Shown here one piece after another: positions 19,937 to 29,958 of a stretch of 32,974 nucleotides of DNA; within the stretch, counting starts at the first letter, position 1; every line of letters starts with the position of its first letter. The notes below the pieces were generated by a model. That model saw only the letters and a program-made list of their open reading frames with translations. It ran no database searches and had not been told where the DNA came from. The DNA comes from Acrasis kona (taxonomy: Eukaryota > Heterolobosea > Eutetramitea > Acrasida > Acrasidae), in the NCBI GenBank assembly GCA_026419775.2, contig JAOPGA020001286.1, forward strand, positions 1 to 32,974, given 5' to 3'. Made by a program: the position numbers and the translations under genes.

Positions 19937-22900
19937 TTATCGCCGAATGGTAGCGTCCATCATGAGCGCACCAGCATTGGGTTGATAATACTTTTCGACG
20001 ATGCCACGATCATGATAAACGCTCTCCAAGAAGTCACTCAACGATTGATCGTTGAGCGAATAACAAACAAAATCGACAAATCTTTGATTCAAATCGTTAT
20101 TGGCGCCGTGTAATTGATCGATGTAATCGACGGCATCGGGCAATCCAATGCCACCCACATCGATGGCACTGATGCGCTTACCACGTGCCACTTGTTGAAT
20201 CATGGTCCACACGTGATAACTAGCGAACAAACCACTAACTTTGAATTTATCGTTCAACACCGCCAATAACGCATCGCATAATCTAATTCTGATTAGATTC
20301 GTTAATTCTGGAGCGGTGGTTTGTCGATCGTCTCTATTCACAACAAAGTATTGAACGATGCTCCTCACCACTCCCTTCAATTTACTAACCGGCGATGCCA
20401 CCAGCACATCTGCTCTTGATTTGATTCTAAATTCGAAATGGAACATGTTCAATAAACTCATGACCGGATACAAATCATCTCTGAATTTCACATTACGAAC
20501 GATGGCATCCAATTGGTAATGTTCTTGCAAGTAGGAATCGTCGCTGCAATAATTGTTCGATCACGTACATGAACAAATCGACGCTCAATAAATAATGAAC
20601 GAACAGAATGGCCCAGATTGAAATCTTGATTCTCCTTGATCAGCGCGTGAATGTAATCTTCGCTCGTGAAGGCTTGTACGTGGTGACGAATGGTGGAGTC
20701 GTTAATGTTGGTGAGGATTTGCCACGGAGTGGTGACTGGTTGCGTCGTGAATCTCCACATGCTAATCTTGACTTGATGATTTAACACATCCACCAATATC
20801 CTGACCACGCTCTGTCCGAATGGATTGTGCATGTCTACCAGGTATTTACCCGTATCTTGATCGACGCTGTTGAGCTGACTGCACACTCCTCTTAATTTGA
20901 TCACGTGATTGGATAAATTATCAATGAGCGGATGACTGGAATGTTGAGATTTCTTCTTGTCCACCGCAACAACTACATTTGCATTCGATGATGATTTGAT
21001 GAATCCATCGAAATCATCATTTCCATCGCTACCATCGTGGGATGCAATTTGATGAAATTCTTCTTGTAGATTCTTGACCAATCCTATATTCTCCTGATAC
21101 TCCAATTTGTTGATCAAGTGATTGGCTTCCTTGATTAAATTACGAACGCTGAACGTTTGCGTCGAATCGGATTGTCGAGATGATAATTGATTTGCAATTT
21201 CCAACGCAGCCATCAATTCCTTCTTGTTGTTGTTATCTATTGCAGTTTGTAGTTGCTCCGTTGCATCCTCCAACGAAATCACATGTCCTCTCAAACGATT
21301 CAATTCGCTCTTGATCAATTTCGCTGCCTTGATGGGAACGTGATCGCTGTTCAACATTGATTCCAACGTTGGAATGGGATCCGTTTGATTTTGAATGACG
21401 AATTTAATTTGTGATTCTGCAGTTCCGTCTGGATTCAATTCGTCCAAGATGCGTTTTGCCTTTTCAGCGGTTGGTTGTAACGATGGATAAGGCTTCGATA
21501 GGGTGATCGTCTTTTTGAGGCTGGCAACATTTTTAGATTTGATCGCATTACGGAGTTGACTCAATGTGATTGTTTCCAAATCTCTGCTCTTTGATAAATC
21601 TTGTTTGGCTTGTAATACGTATTGTGATAGATTTGCATATTTTTCGGCATGTTGCACGCACACATCTATAATTCTTGGATCGTTGGTGCTGAGCGCATCT
21701 CTTAGATTCTGATAGGCGTCGTGTTCTTCGCTCAATTGTGATTGTTTGACGTGCACTTGGTGGGCATGAGATGCATCAATGTACAAATCATGTTGATCTG
21801 CATCTTGAATGGCATCGTTGAGTTGTGTGAATTCTTGAATGGTTAATGCGTTTGGATCGGAGATTAAATGTTTTGATTTTAAAATTCTTGTGCACTCTGT
21901 TACCAATTGTTGTAATGGTTTGTAAGTGGATGAATAGGAATCCAAATTGACGTGATTGAGTAGATCGGATACTGCATCCCAATCATGTTGTGTCAATGCT
22001 GTTTGTAATTTGGTACGATGGGATCTGCTCTTCTTGACTAATTTACTACGAATGAATTCCTGAACGTGCGATAATGTTTGTTGAGCGCGTTGCATTAATC
22101 GTAGACCGTCTCTGTCGTTGATTTGAAGTCTATTCTCTCCTGTTCTCTTCTTGACTGGTTGTGATGGATCTGTTGATGATTCTTCTGACTCTGGTTCGTC
22201 GGTTCCCATCTTGATCTTGATCTTGTCAATGTATTTTTGTAGTTGCTTGGCGTTGGCTTCGGTGATTTGTTCGCTCTGAATGGCTGCCTCCACCTTCTTG
22301 ACGCATGCTTCTAACTTCTTCATGTCTAGATCAAAATCTTGTAGATCCGGCACAACAACGTCCAGTGCGTTTCTGTATGTTTCGTTGCTGGTGACCCATG
22401 GATATTGCTTGGCTGTTTCTGTCAATTCTTTTGATAATTGTGCATGGTCATTGGTGGAACGAGCCTTCTCTACGTAATTCTTCATTCTGTTGATCACCAA
22501 TTTGTGCTCAATGTAATTACGCATGTGGGATTGTTGTTCTTTGAATGGTGTGACCTTGTCTAATTTCACATTGGCGGTACCCTCTTGAGCTAGTTGTTCG
22601 GTGCCTGGTGGAACATCATAAATATCCAATCTACGTGCCTCTTCCAAGATTAAAACCAGAGAATCTGCATCCTGACCCAACTGCACCTGCTTCAATCGTT
22701 GTTCCAAATTGATCTTTTGTAATTCTCTGCTGTATAAGAGTTTATTTTGGTTGACTTGATCAATAAAACCAGCACGGAGAGCAAAATCAAAAGCATCCAA
22801 CAACTCTCGTTCACCCTCATCACGTCCCTCTCGGAGCGAAACAATACGTTTCTTCAACAGGGAACTCATTTGCTGCAAAATAATTCTCTTATTGTGTAGC

Positions 22901-25318
22901 TGTTGGATCTTTGGTTTGGCAACCTTATCGCGATAATACTTGAGAGAGTCAAACACTTTTCCCAAACTCAACACACGAGAAAACCATTTATTAATTTCAA
23001 CTACATCATCTTCATCGATGGCTCTCTGTAATCTCTCTTGGATCAAATCCTGCATCTTGATCTCCTTCAACATGTGTTCCGCCAACACCTTGATGCTTTG
23101 GAAGGACTTGTATTGTAAAGACTCCACATTATGATCCGGCCGGCAACGATTAGCATACTCCAAAAACACTTTTAATTTATCTGGTTGCTTCATGGTGAGC
23201 GCCGATCTCAACAATTGCATCACCGCGTCATATTGATTTAGTTCAGCAAGTTTCTTTCTGTAATTGTCCGTCTTGTTCAAAACAGCATGTCTATCGAATG
23301 TGTCCTTGTTGGCGCCGACCCTATCGATCAACTGATCGTCCTCATCTTCGTACATGTCCCTCAACACGTGACACATGGTTTGAACGTGATCGCTTATAAT
23401 GTACAAATCATATTCTGCAGGTGCACAGATTAATAAATGTTTTTGGCTATCGCTGGGCACGATGAGGCGACTAATCTCTTCCAATGGTAATCTTCTTTGG
23501 AACATGTTGATCTTGTTTTTTTTGAAAATGTACACTGCAACGTCGGATACGATGAATAAGCGTTCGCTTCTGGTCTTTTTGGTACCTCCGAGCACAATGT
23601 TGACTTTTGTAATGTAGGCGGTGAACAAAATCTCCTTATCTCCGAAATTAGATAGCAGCCGACAAAGATCAATTTGTTTTCTGACCATTGCTAGATCCAT
23701 CCTCTCATCAATTCTGATAATGTCATAAGGATCAATTGGATCGGTTACTTCCTTGATGGGTTGTTTTAAAAAGTCTTGCATGGAATGTTGTTGTTCCTTT
23801 TTGTTGGCTGGTCCCATGCGTGTGAATGATTCCACCTTCTCTACGAAGTGAATTTTTAACTTTCTGTATATGCTTGTAATTTGGTCGAAGAATTCAATTT
23901 TGCGATCGTATGGTTTGAGGTGGTCGGGTGTGGTGTCTTGTGATTTGTTTGAGGTGCCTTGTTCGAACCTGATCAAAATGTCAAAGTCATTGTATGCAGC
24001 ATTGTTGTAGTCCAATAAGTGCTGTTCTGCTACGATACCGATAATATCGTGTTCGTATCCGCTCTGTACAATGTGACGAACGTCCATTATCTTGACTGCG
24101 TCATAGGGAGCAAATGTGTTTGGGTCGGCAAGGTATATGAGTGATCTCGTCAATACCATCAATGCTCTCTCTGGTCTATTCTTTTGAAGTGGATTGTGCC
24201 ACTGAACGTATTGTGAATAAAAGACGCTTTTCGCTAAATAGAGTTAGAACAGACAAAATGCATATTCTTACAATCCCTGCCAAGTGTCTCCTTGAAGCAG
24301 AATTCAGCGTTACAGTAATCTAGCTTGTTCAAATCTCCCAGACCCTTTTCCATCAATGATTCCTCCAGTTCTTGCTTCTTTTGTAATTCCTCCTCAATAA
24401 CTTCATCAAGGTATTGCGGAAGTTCCCCCACTAAATTGACTTTGGATAGATCAACTCTGTCTTTATCGTCCAATACAACTGTATCTTTTTCTACTTCGTC
24501 TTCAATGACAAAGATTGAACCTATCAACTTCATCCTCTCAGTCTCTGCTTTTTGCGGTTCATTCGCATAATTTACATTTGGCTGTTTGGGTTAGAAGAAT
24601 TAAAAAAAGAATTATTACGTCAGGCTTGCTCCAGACAGAGGATTTCCCTTCGGATGCCAAATCATCTTGCACAGATTTGTTATCCTCGTCTGCACTACTC
24701 TTCTCCAACTCCTCCTCTTTCTCCTCAAGAAGATCATCTTCTTTGTCTACATCAAGGTCAGACAAGTCATCTGTCGAGTGTTCATCTTTTTTGTCGTCTA
24801 ATTCTTCCTCTTCTTCTTCCTCTGCCTCCGGCTCCAACTCTTGGATTTCCTCAACACTCTCGTCTTTATTTGTTTGAAGGTCGGACTGGGTTAACTCCTT
24901 TATAGCTTCTGCTTTTTTCGCCTGCTTCTTTTTTTGTGTGCTCTGTTGGATAACATTTTTAAAAAATGTCCATCCACTTTTGGCACGTTTCTTGATCTGC
25001 AACAGCGAATGAGTACGTTCTAACGGCCTTCCCTTCGACCACTTTCAAATCGAAACCAGGGCCCTTATCCTTCCCAACTGACGTCTTAGGCATGCAAGCA
25101 CCTATAGAGTCTGTTGAAAAGTCTCCCTTATTAGTAAAGGCATCGCGTTTCTTTTCTCCATAATACAATTTATCAGAAAACAATTTGAGATGTCTCTTTT
25201 GCCACTTGTTGTGGAACTTTCCTCCAAGCTTTTCGACCTCTCCCTCAAATAACTTAACGTATTATTGTTTATTCTCATAAAAATAACATACTAGTGTTTG
25301 GTCTTCAATGCTTGTCAT
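19937..25318 (-). CDS. PH-TH1-TH1-helical repeat-RUN domain protein
   Basis: Very large protein of about 1754 residues, probably linking membranes, small GTPases and cytoskeleton. Exons: 25318-25292, 25252-24619, 24581-24272, 24233-19937 (introns 39, 37 and 38 bases). Domains: PH at about 10-105 (EGEVEKLGGKFHNKWQKRHL, KLYYGEKK, ETCQKWMDIF); an acidic, Lys-rich linker to about 220; two myosin-TH1-like lipid-binding folds (about 295-385 with RPERALMVLTRSLIYL; about 520-615 with SERLFIVSDVAVYIF and PLEEISRLIV); a long helical region with repeated LxxAIxxxDxxxL units; and a C-terminal RUN domain (about 1520-1754; RFVDFVCYSLNDQSL, VEKYYQP), a fold that binds Rab/Rap-type GTPases. No motor domain is present. 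The frame needs three single extra bases removed: in the A/T run at 24956-24966, near 20613-20630 and near 20539-20546. The total then divides by three. The third could instead be a 25-base intron. Confidence 0.8.
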
Positions 25319-25434
25319 GTTGTTTGACAGGTGATATTTACAAAAATATGTAAACGCGCTATGAGTTACGACTACTGATTGGTACCTGCAATAGAACGGA
25401 CGTATCTAAACAATAACAAAACTTATTTTATTTA

Positions 25435-25853
25435 CTAAGGGCTAATCTCCTCTTGCTCTCCATTATCCATAACCGGAAGTTTACTTGTTGGTATGTCATC
25501 TAATTCGTGTGTCAGCAAATGAGGTGCTAAAAATTACCTTTTAGAAGCACCCATACATGTTGATTGTCCACTAATACTTGGTTAATTATACCATTTGGAT
25601 CCAGTAGATTGGAATGGTCATCCTGTACACCTTTAGGTACACCTTCATTTTACTTTGGTTAAATTGAAATTGTGCGTTAAATTACCGAGTTCCATTCCAA
25701 AGCTTGTATCGTATCTAGCAATTCCAACGTGACTTAGCCATATAATTCTTTGTGTACCTTCTCCGCATTGCACCGACAAAGCTTTTTCTTTAATGTGTAC
25801 CTGTGCTGAATTATTATACGAAGAGGCTAAAAAATACATACGACAATCTTCAT
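25435..25853 (-). CDS. Small conserved-looking protein, four exons, 98 residues
   Basis: A compact split gene: exons 25853-25842, 25800-25686, 25642-25538 and 25499-25435, introns of 41, 43 and 38 bases, all with GT-AG ends. The first exon encodes only MKIV. The protein reads as alternating beta strands and helices, with blocks VHIKEKALSVQCGEGTQRI, WLSHVGIARYD, GIINQVLVDNQHVWVLL, then an acidic tail ending EQEEISP. It has the look of a small ubiquitin- or doublecortin-like beta-grasp fold, but I do not recognise the family and assign no function. Only one internal exon was open enough to be seen without splicing. It lies 116 bases upstream of the PH/RUN gene on the same strand and 130 bases downstream of the radical-SAM-like gene. 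Confidence 0.65.
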
Positions 25854-25983
25854 TGCTGCTACAAATCCTAGTTGATCAACCAAAGAGCATTTACAACCAC
25901 AAAGTAGAAAAACACAAATTCAACAAAGAAATCATGATGGATTCACTTTATTAGAAATATTACATTATTTTTATTTCATCCAT

Positions 25984-27432
25984 TTACAAACACTTTGTGC
26001 AAGAAGCAACAGTAGCATCTCCAGATATCCCACAAGTGGAACATCTCGTTCTCCTAACCATATCAATACTCGCGACATCCATCAGATTATGTACAATTAG
26101 AAACTGGACGTCTCTTAGTGTATTGTCCATTAGTTGACGTCTATTAGAATCTATTGCATATCCTAATAGATCTGTTGGAAGATACTCAGACATGTTGGGA
26201 CGCATGGAAGAATTGATAATCTTTCTAATATCACGCATGGTACCCAGTGAAACCTTATCATCTTTATGTCTAATTTTATTTAGTACTTTAATCATTTCAG
26301 AGTGAATAAGATCAATGTCAAATAATCTTGATAAAGGAACACTTCTCAGCTCACCCAAACCCGACTCATCACCTGGTGTGTTCACCAAACAAGTAGCAAA
26401 TCCACACCAAGGACTCGGTCTGATGTTATACCTACCCATATCCATAAGACCTAAAAAGGGTTCAAGAATCATCCCAACGGAAGCCGGATAAAAATCTCCA
26501 ACAACAAGTTGATCGTGTGTGTCTTTTTGAATGCTTTTCAAAACCTCTAGAGGGTCCATTGTTAAATTTTCAGAAGATTTAAATGAAGAAATAATTTGTT
26601 TGGGCGTTCTCTCTACTTCAATCAAGATGAACCTTGTAAAGCCAACCATATGGAATCGGACAAGTTCAAGAATGTTTGTAAGACAAGGGAAGGGTTGACT
26701 AATCATGATCCTCAACACAACTTGCATGTTGGATATATTGTAAAGAGCATTATAAGCGTTTCGTAACTCTTCCACGTCACGTGCCTCCTTACCCTTTTCT
26801 ACATAAATTTGCATAGAAGGATGGACAAGAGAATCAAGAAGAACAGTCTCCTGCACTTTGGATAGTTCTGCAATGCGATCATAACTCAATTCTAAAAGAA
26901 TGGGGTTACAACCACCAGAAGACCGTTGATATTTTATTACTAATTTAATTTTCTTGTTCAAGGTGACCATGTCTTGGGTGAGTTTGCCATTCAAGCGAAG
27001 AATGTAATTCTTGTTTTGCAGTACTGTTGGGGCTGTACATGCTGTACTGATGTTTAATAATAGCTTTTGGTCTTCGAGAAACTCAGCGCTGCTACCTGCT
27101 ACGAACAGATCCACTTCTATAGTCAGGGGGTGATTTTTAAATGCTGGATCTCTGTACGTCAATCTTTTGTCCATTTCTTCGATATCTAGAATAGTGTTTC
27201 GAGTTGTGTCCATAATGCCTGGACTGTATCTTAACATTTTTCGGAAGAAGCTGCCGTCGGAGCAGATTGTAATTCGATGTTCTCCATGAGTGTCGCATAC
27301 ACATAGTTGATTCACTACTCCATTTTCTTCTTCAACAATTTTTGCTTGCTTCCATTGTTTTTTGTCTGTGCCTAGTCCCTCCACGAACGAGCACTGGGGA
27401 CAAAGGGAAAATGTGTTGAAGAGCAATGTCAT
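25984..27432 (-). CDS. Radical-SAM-like protein of the MJ0619/tetraether-synthase type, cluster motif absent
   Basis: Single-exon protein of 482 residues. Its N-terminus matches the zinc-binding start of MJ0619-type radical SAM proteins, the family of archaeal tetraether lipid synthase: SLCPQC, AKIVEEENGVV, CDTHGEH, ICSDGSFFRK. The C-terminal half keeps further family blocks: LTMDPLEVLKSIQKDT, VGDFYPASV, the CGFATCLVNT segment, and NLMDVASIDMVRRTRCSTCG near the end. Between them, where the family has the radical SAM cluster motif CX3CX2C, the sequence reads HPLTIEVDLFVAGSSAEF, with no cysteines. The GGEPTxR-type SAM-binding strand is also not evident. It is therefore probably a non-catalytic or re-purposed relative. 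Alternatives: a divergent family sharing only the zinc ribbon. Start: ATG at 27432 directly before the motif. Confidence 0.6.
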   Translation of the reverse strand: MTLLFNTFSLCPQCSFVEGLGTDKKQWKQAKIVEEENGVVNQLCVCDTHGEHRITICSDGSFFRKMLRYSPGIMDTTRNTILDIEEMDKRLTYRDPAFKNHPLTIEVDLFVAGSSAEFLEDQKLLLNISTACTAPTVLQNKNYILRLNGKLTQDMVTLNKKIKLVIKYQRSSGGCNPILLELSYDRIAELSKVQETVLLDSLVHPSMQIYVEKGKEARDVEELRNAYNALYNISNMQVVLRIMISQPFPCLTNILELVRFHMVGFTRFILIEVERTPKQIISSFKSSENLTMDPLEVLKSIQKDTHDQLVVGDFYPASVGMILEPFLGLMDMGRYNIRPSPWCGFATCLVNTPGDESGLGELRSVPLSRLFDIDLIHSEMIKVLNKIRHKDDKVSLGTMRDIRKIINSSMRPNMSEYLPTDLLGYAIDSNRRQLMDNTLRDVQFLIVHNLMDVASIDMVRRTRCSTCGISGDATVASCTKCL

Positions 27433-27547
27433 TTTTTACAAATCAAAGAGGAATAATAGGTTTGGTTATTTTGTTGAGTTCTAATCATACATCACTCTTC
27501 GTTCTTCTATTGGTTGACCACTTTATTAATAGATTGAAGAACCCAAC

Positions 27548-27628
27548 ATGAAGTACCTGATCTTATCCATCAACAACAGAAAAGCATTGATTTTGATGGA
27601 TAATGGACAAAGCTACGATTACACATAG
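27548..27628 (+). other. Possible 26-codon small ORF
   Basis: In the 234-base gap between two minus-strand genes, the plus strand has ATG at 27548 and TAG at 27626-27628, encoding a short peptide starting MKYLILSINNRK. It may be a first exon or an accident; no downstream exon of convincing character was found. Confidence 0.15.
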
Positions 27629-27666
27629 TCAATTTAACACTCTTATATCATAAGAAATACATTTTA

Positions 27667-28636
27667 TCAAACATCTAACATGCTATCCTCTGCTTGTGAC
27701 TGCTCTTCGTTTTGGTTATCCTGCATGTCTTCATCCTCGTCTTCGTTTGACGCAAACACATTTTGTACTTCCTCCTCTGTAAGTTCCGTTGGGAGCATGT
27801 GAAATTCTGCAAACGTATTCAATTTTGTTTCACTCTTAATCACAACCTGTATTGAAAGAACTCCACGATCGTTAATGCGTATGCAGGAATCCGATGTATG
27901 CGATAATGCTTTGCTTACCCGCATCAAGTGTGATAGCTTGTATAAGTATGAATGGTTAGCGTCAGCTTTAAAACTTGTAAATGTTTCTTCCTTGTCATTT
28001 AAAGTCACTGTAAGATTACCTGCATCCCCATCCACACTAAATGATAGACGTCCACAGTATCGTTGTTCTATTGCAGCCCTCACTGTTAGTCTCACGCTAT
28101 TTTCCATCCATTCCAACTCATTTAATGCTTCGTGAAGAACGGTACTTTTTAGAATTAGCTTAACATCGGGTGGTCCATTTTCATTGAAACGAAAATCTGA
28201 AACCATGTTGTCATCCCCTATATCCCTGGTTCTAATTTTGCAATCTGTAAGGACTTCTGTTTCTGTAAGTAGCAGAGAAAGAGAATTTTCTGGTCCAGGG
28301 TAGCAAATGTGAACTCCAGTTAGGTTTGATGCCCCGTATAAGTTAAGTGCGTCGATTAAATATTGCAAAGGAAATTGAAATTGAACGGAGTTGAGGTCAG
28401 CGTCCACTGTGAATTTATAGTTTTTAAATAAATTACAGCTTAGTTCTACAGACGCTATCATTGATTTGTTCCATCGTGATTTTCAACGAATTTTTTGATA
28501 TATCGCAAGTGGCCCATTGAATCTCCTTCTTTTTGTTATCCTTCGGTGTCATTTTGACTGATGATAATATTTCGCTGAACATCTTCGCATTCTGTACCTG
28601 CGCAGAGAAGATGTATTCTGATGGATTGAGGCTCAT
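27667..28636 (-). CDS. RAD1: DNA damage checkpoint clamp subunit RAD1 (9-1-1 complex)
   Basis: RAD1 forms the PCNA-like 9-1-1 ring with RAD9 and HUS1, loaded at damaged DNA to activate the ATR/Mec1 checkpoint. The protein is about 322 residues. The N-terminus (FSAQVQNAKMFSEILSSV, then NSLKITMEQ) and the middle (FQFPLQYLIDALNLYG, HEALNELEWMENSVRLTV, GDAGNLTVTL, YKLSHLMRVSKAL) follow the two sliding-clamp folds of RAD1. The tail is acidic and Q/E-rich. Start: ATG at 28636 gives MSLNPSEYIF; the open frame above it has no better start. The frame is interrupted by one extra base near 28453-28455, between INDS and SVELSCNLF; removing it gives a length divisible by three and the expected fold continuity. 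No intron fits there. Confidence 0.9.
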
Positions 28637-29958
28637 TTTAAATTTGATGTTCCATGATAGTGTGGTTCGTTTATGAACTTTACAAAATACTAAAGTCTTG
28701 TAAGTCATGAAACCCATCAAGAGTGCAAATATTTATTATGAATAAAATGTCAAAAATACATATTATGCATGGTGCATAACGAAAGTTACAAAAAGGATCA
28801 AGGGTTCAACGTAACAATCACATTCGGTTTTGTTGGATGTGAACATTTACCTCCATTAGAATTGAATCAACATTCCCAACCGAACAAGCATAAGAAACAA
28901 ATCATATAAACCGAATGATGACGCGACGAGGTAATCATTGAAAAATCAAATTTTTTTGATTTGATTGGACAATGAATTGGTCTCCTCCAATTAAAGAAAA
29001 GCAACAGTCCCAAACACACATTTTATGAACTATCCAATCTCCATCAGCGAATCATATGGAACACATCCTTCAATGAAATCATAAATGTGTTACATGTAAA
29101 AGATGCTCAACTTGAGGAGTAGAGGATCAATTTATTTTTGGAAACCAAAGTCATTGGTTACTATGAAAACGAACGAAAATGGTATCAAAGATGTCAAATC
29201 AAAAATAATTCAAGATTGATGATCAAGAATTTATAATAAAAGAACATCTCTGCCGAGATATTGACATTTATAATTGGTAATGAACGGAATTAAATCTTCT
29301 GGCCACTAGAGAGAGAATACAATGTACTATAATAAATTAAACAAATTTACTTATTATTGGATGTATTAGATCGCTGTATATTGAGCTAGAATGGTTAGTA
29401 TTTTTGCTGGTGTTGTTGGCCTCAGAGCAGCACACTGCAAAATACGGGAAGGCAATTACAATGGGTAGGCCTGAAGGATAATAACATATATTTTTGTTAT
29501 GTTGTAAAAGTAATTACATCGTTACATCGTTCATTCAACTAGTGTTAAAAATTAATGACCATATTTCGGTTTTGTAAGACACAAACTTTTAAGTACTAAA
29601 TTTAAATGCTTTTAGTTTGAGTAAAATATAATATAGAGTCAGTCCGCCAAAGGTTGTCCTTGATTTCTTGAAAAATTACATCGGTACTCATTTACCGTGA
29701 CTGTTTTCTCATTTATTAAATAGGACATGAATGTACCAAATAAAATTGAGCTGTTCCAAAAATAATCGAGTGGTTCTAAATGGGGTTTAAGGTCATATTG
29801 AATGAATAAATGACTGAAGACACAATAGAGAATACGAGGTTATAACCAAACTTATCCAATACATTAGTATATAAATATGATAGTATGTACGATCACGGGG
29901 ACAGATCACAATAAATTAGAGCTGGGGAAGGCTGGGCATACAAATTGTTACAAGTTTA
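28637..29958. other. 1.3 kb stretch without recognisable genes
   Basis: AT-rich sequence between RAD1 and the transposon-derived genes. Minor structure only: an inverted repeat TTATGCA/TGCATAA at 28763-28779 and a second of 8-base arms around 28945-28965 (AAATCAAA/TTTGATTT). A 25-codon ORF at 29391-29468 (+) has nothing to support it. Part of the right side probably belongs to the mobile element that follows. Confidence 0.5.

Noticed and set aside
20541-20565. A 25-base intron in the RUN region (GTACGT...TTGCAG)
   Set aside because: Too short beside the usual 35-44 bases; an extra base explains the frame change and keeps more of the fold. Not fully excluded.
24515-24905. Serine-rich plus-strand frames near the PH/RUN linker
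   Set aside because: Mirror of the acidic linker in the real gene.
28637-29958. tRNA, rRNA, CRISPR or small RNA genes
   Set aside because: No cloverleaf, repeat array or known RNA motif was seen here or elsewhere in the window; this was by eye only.
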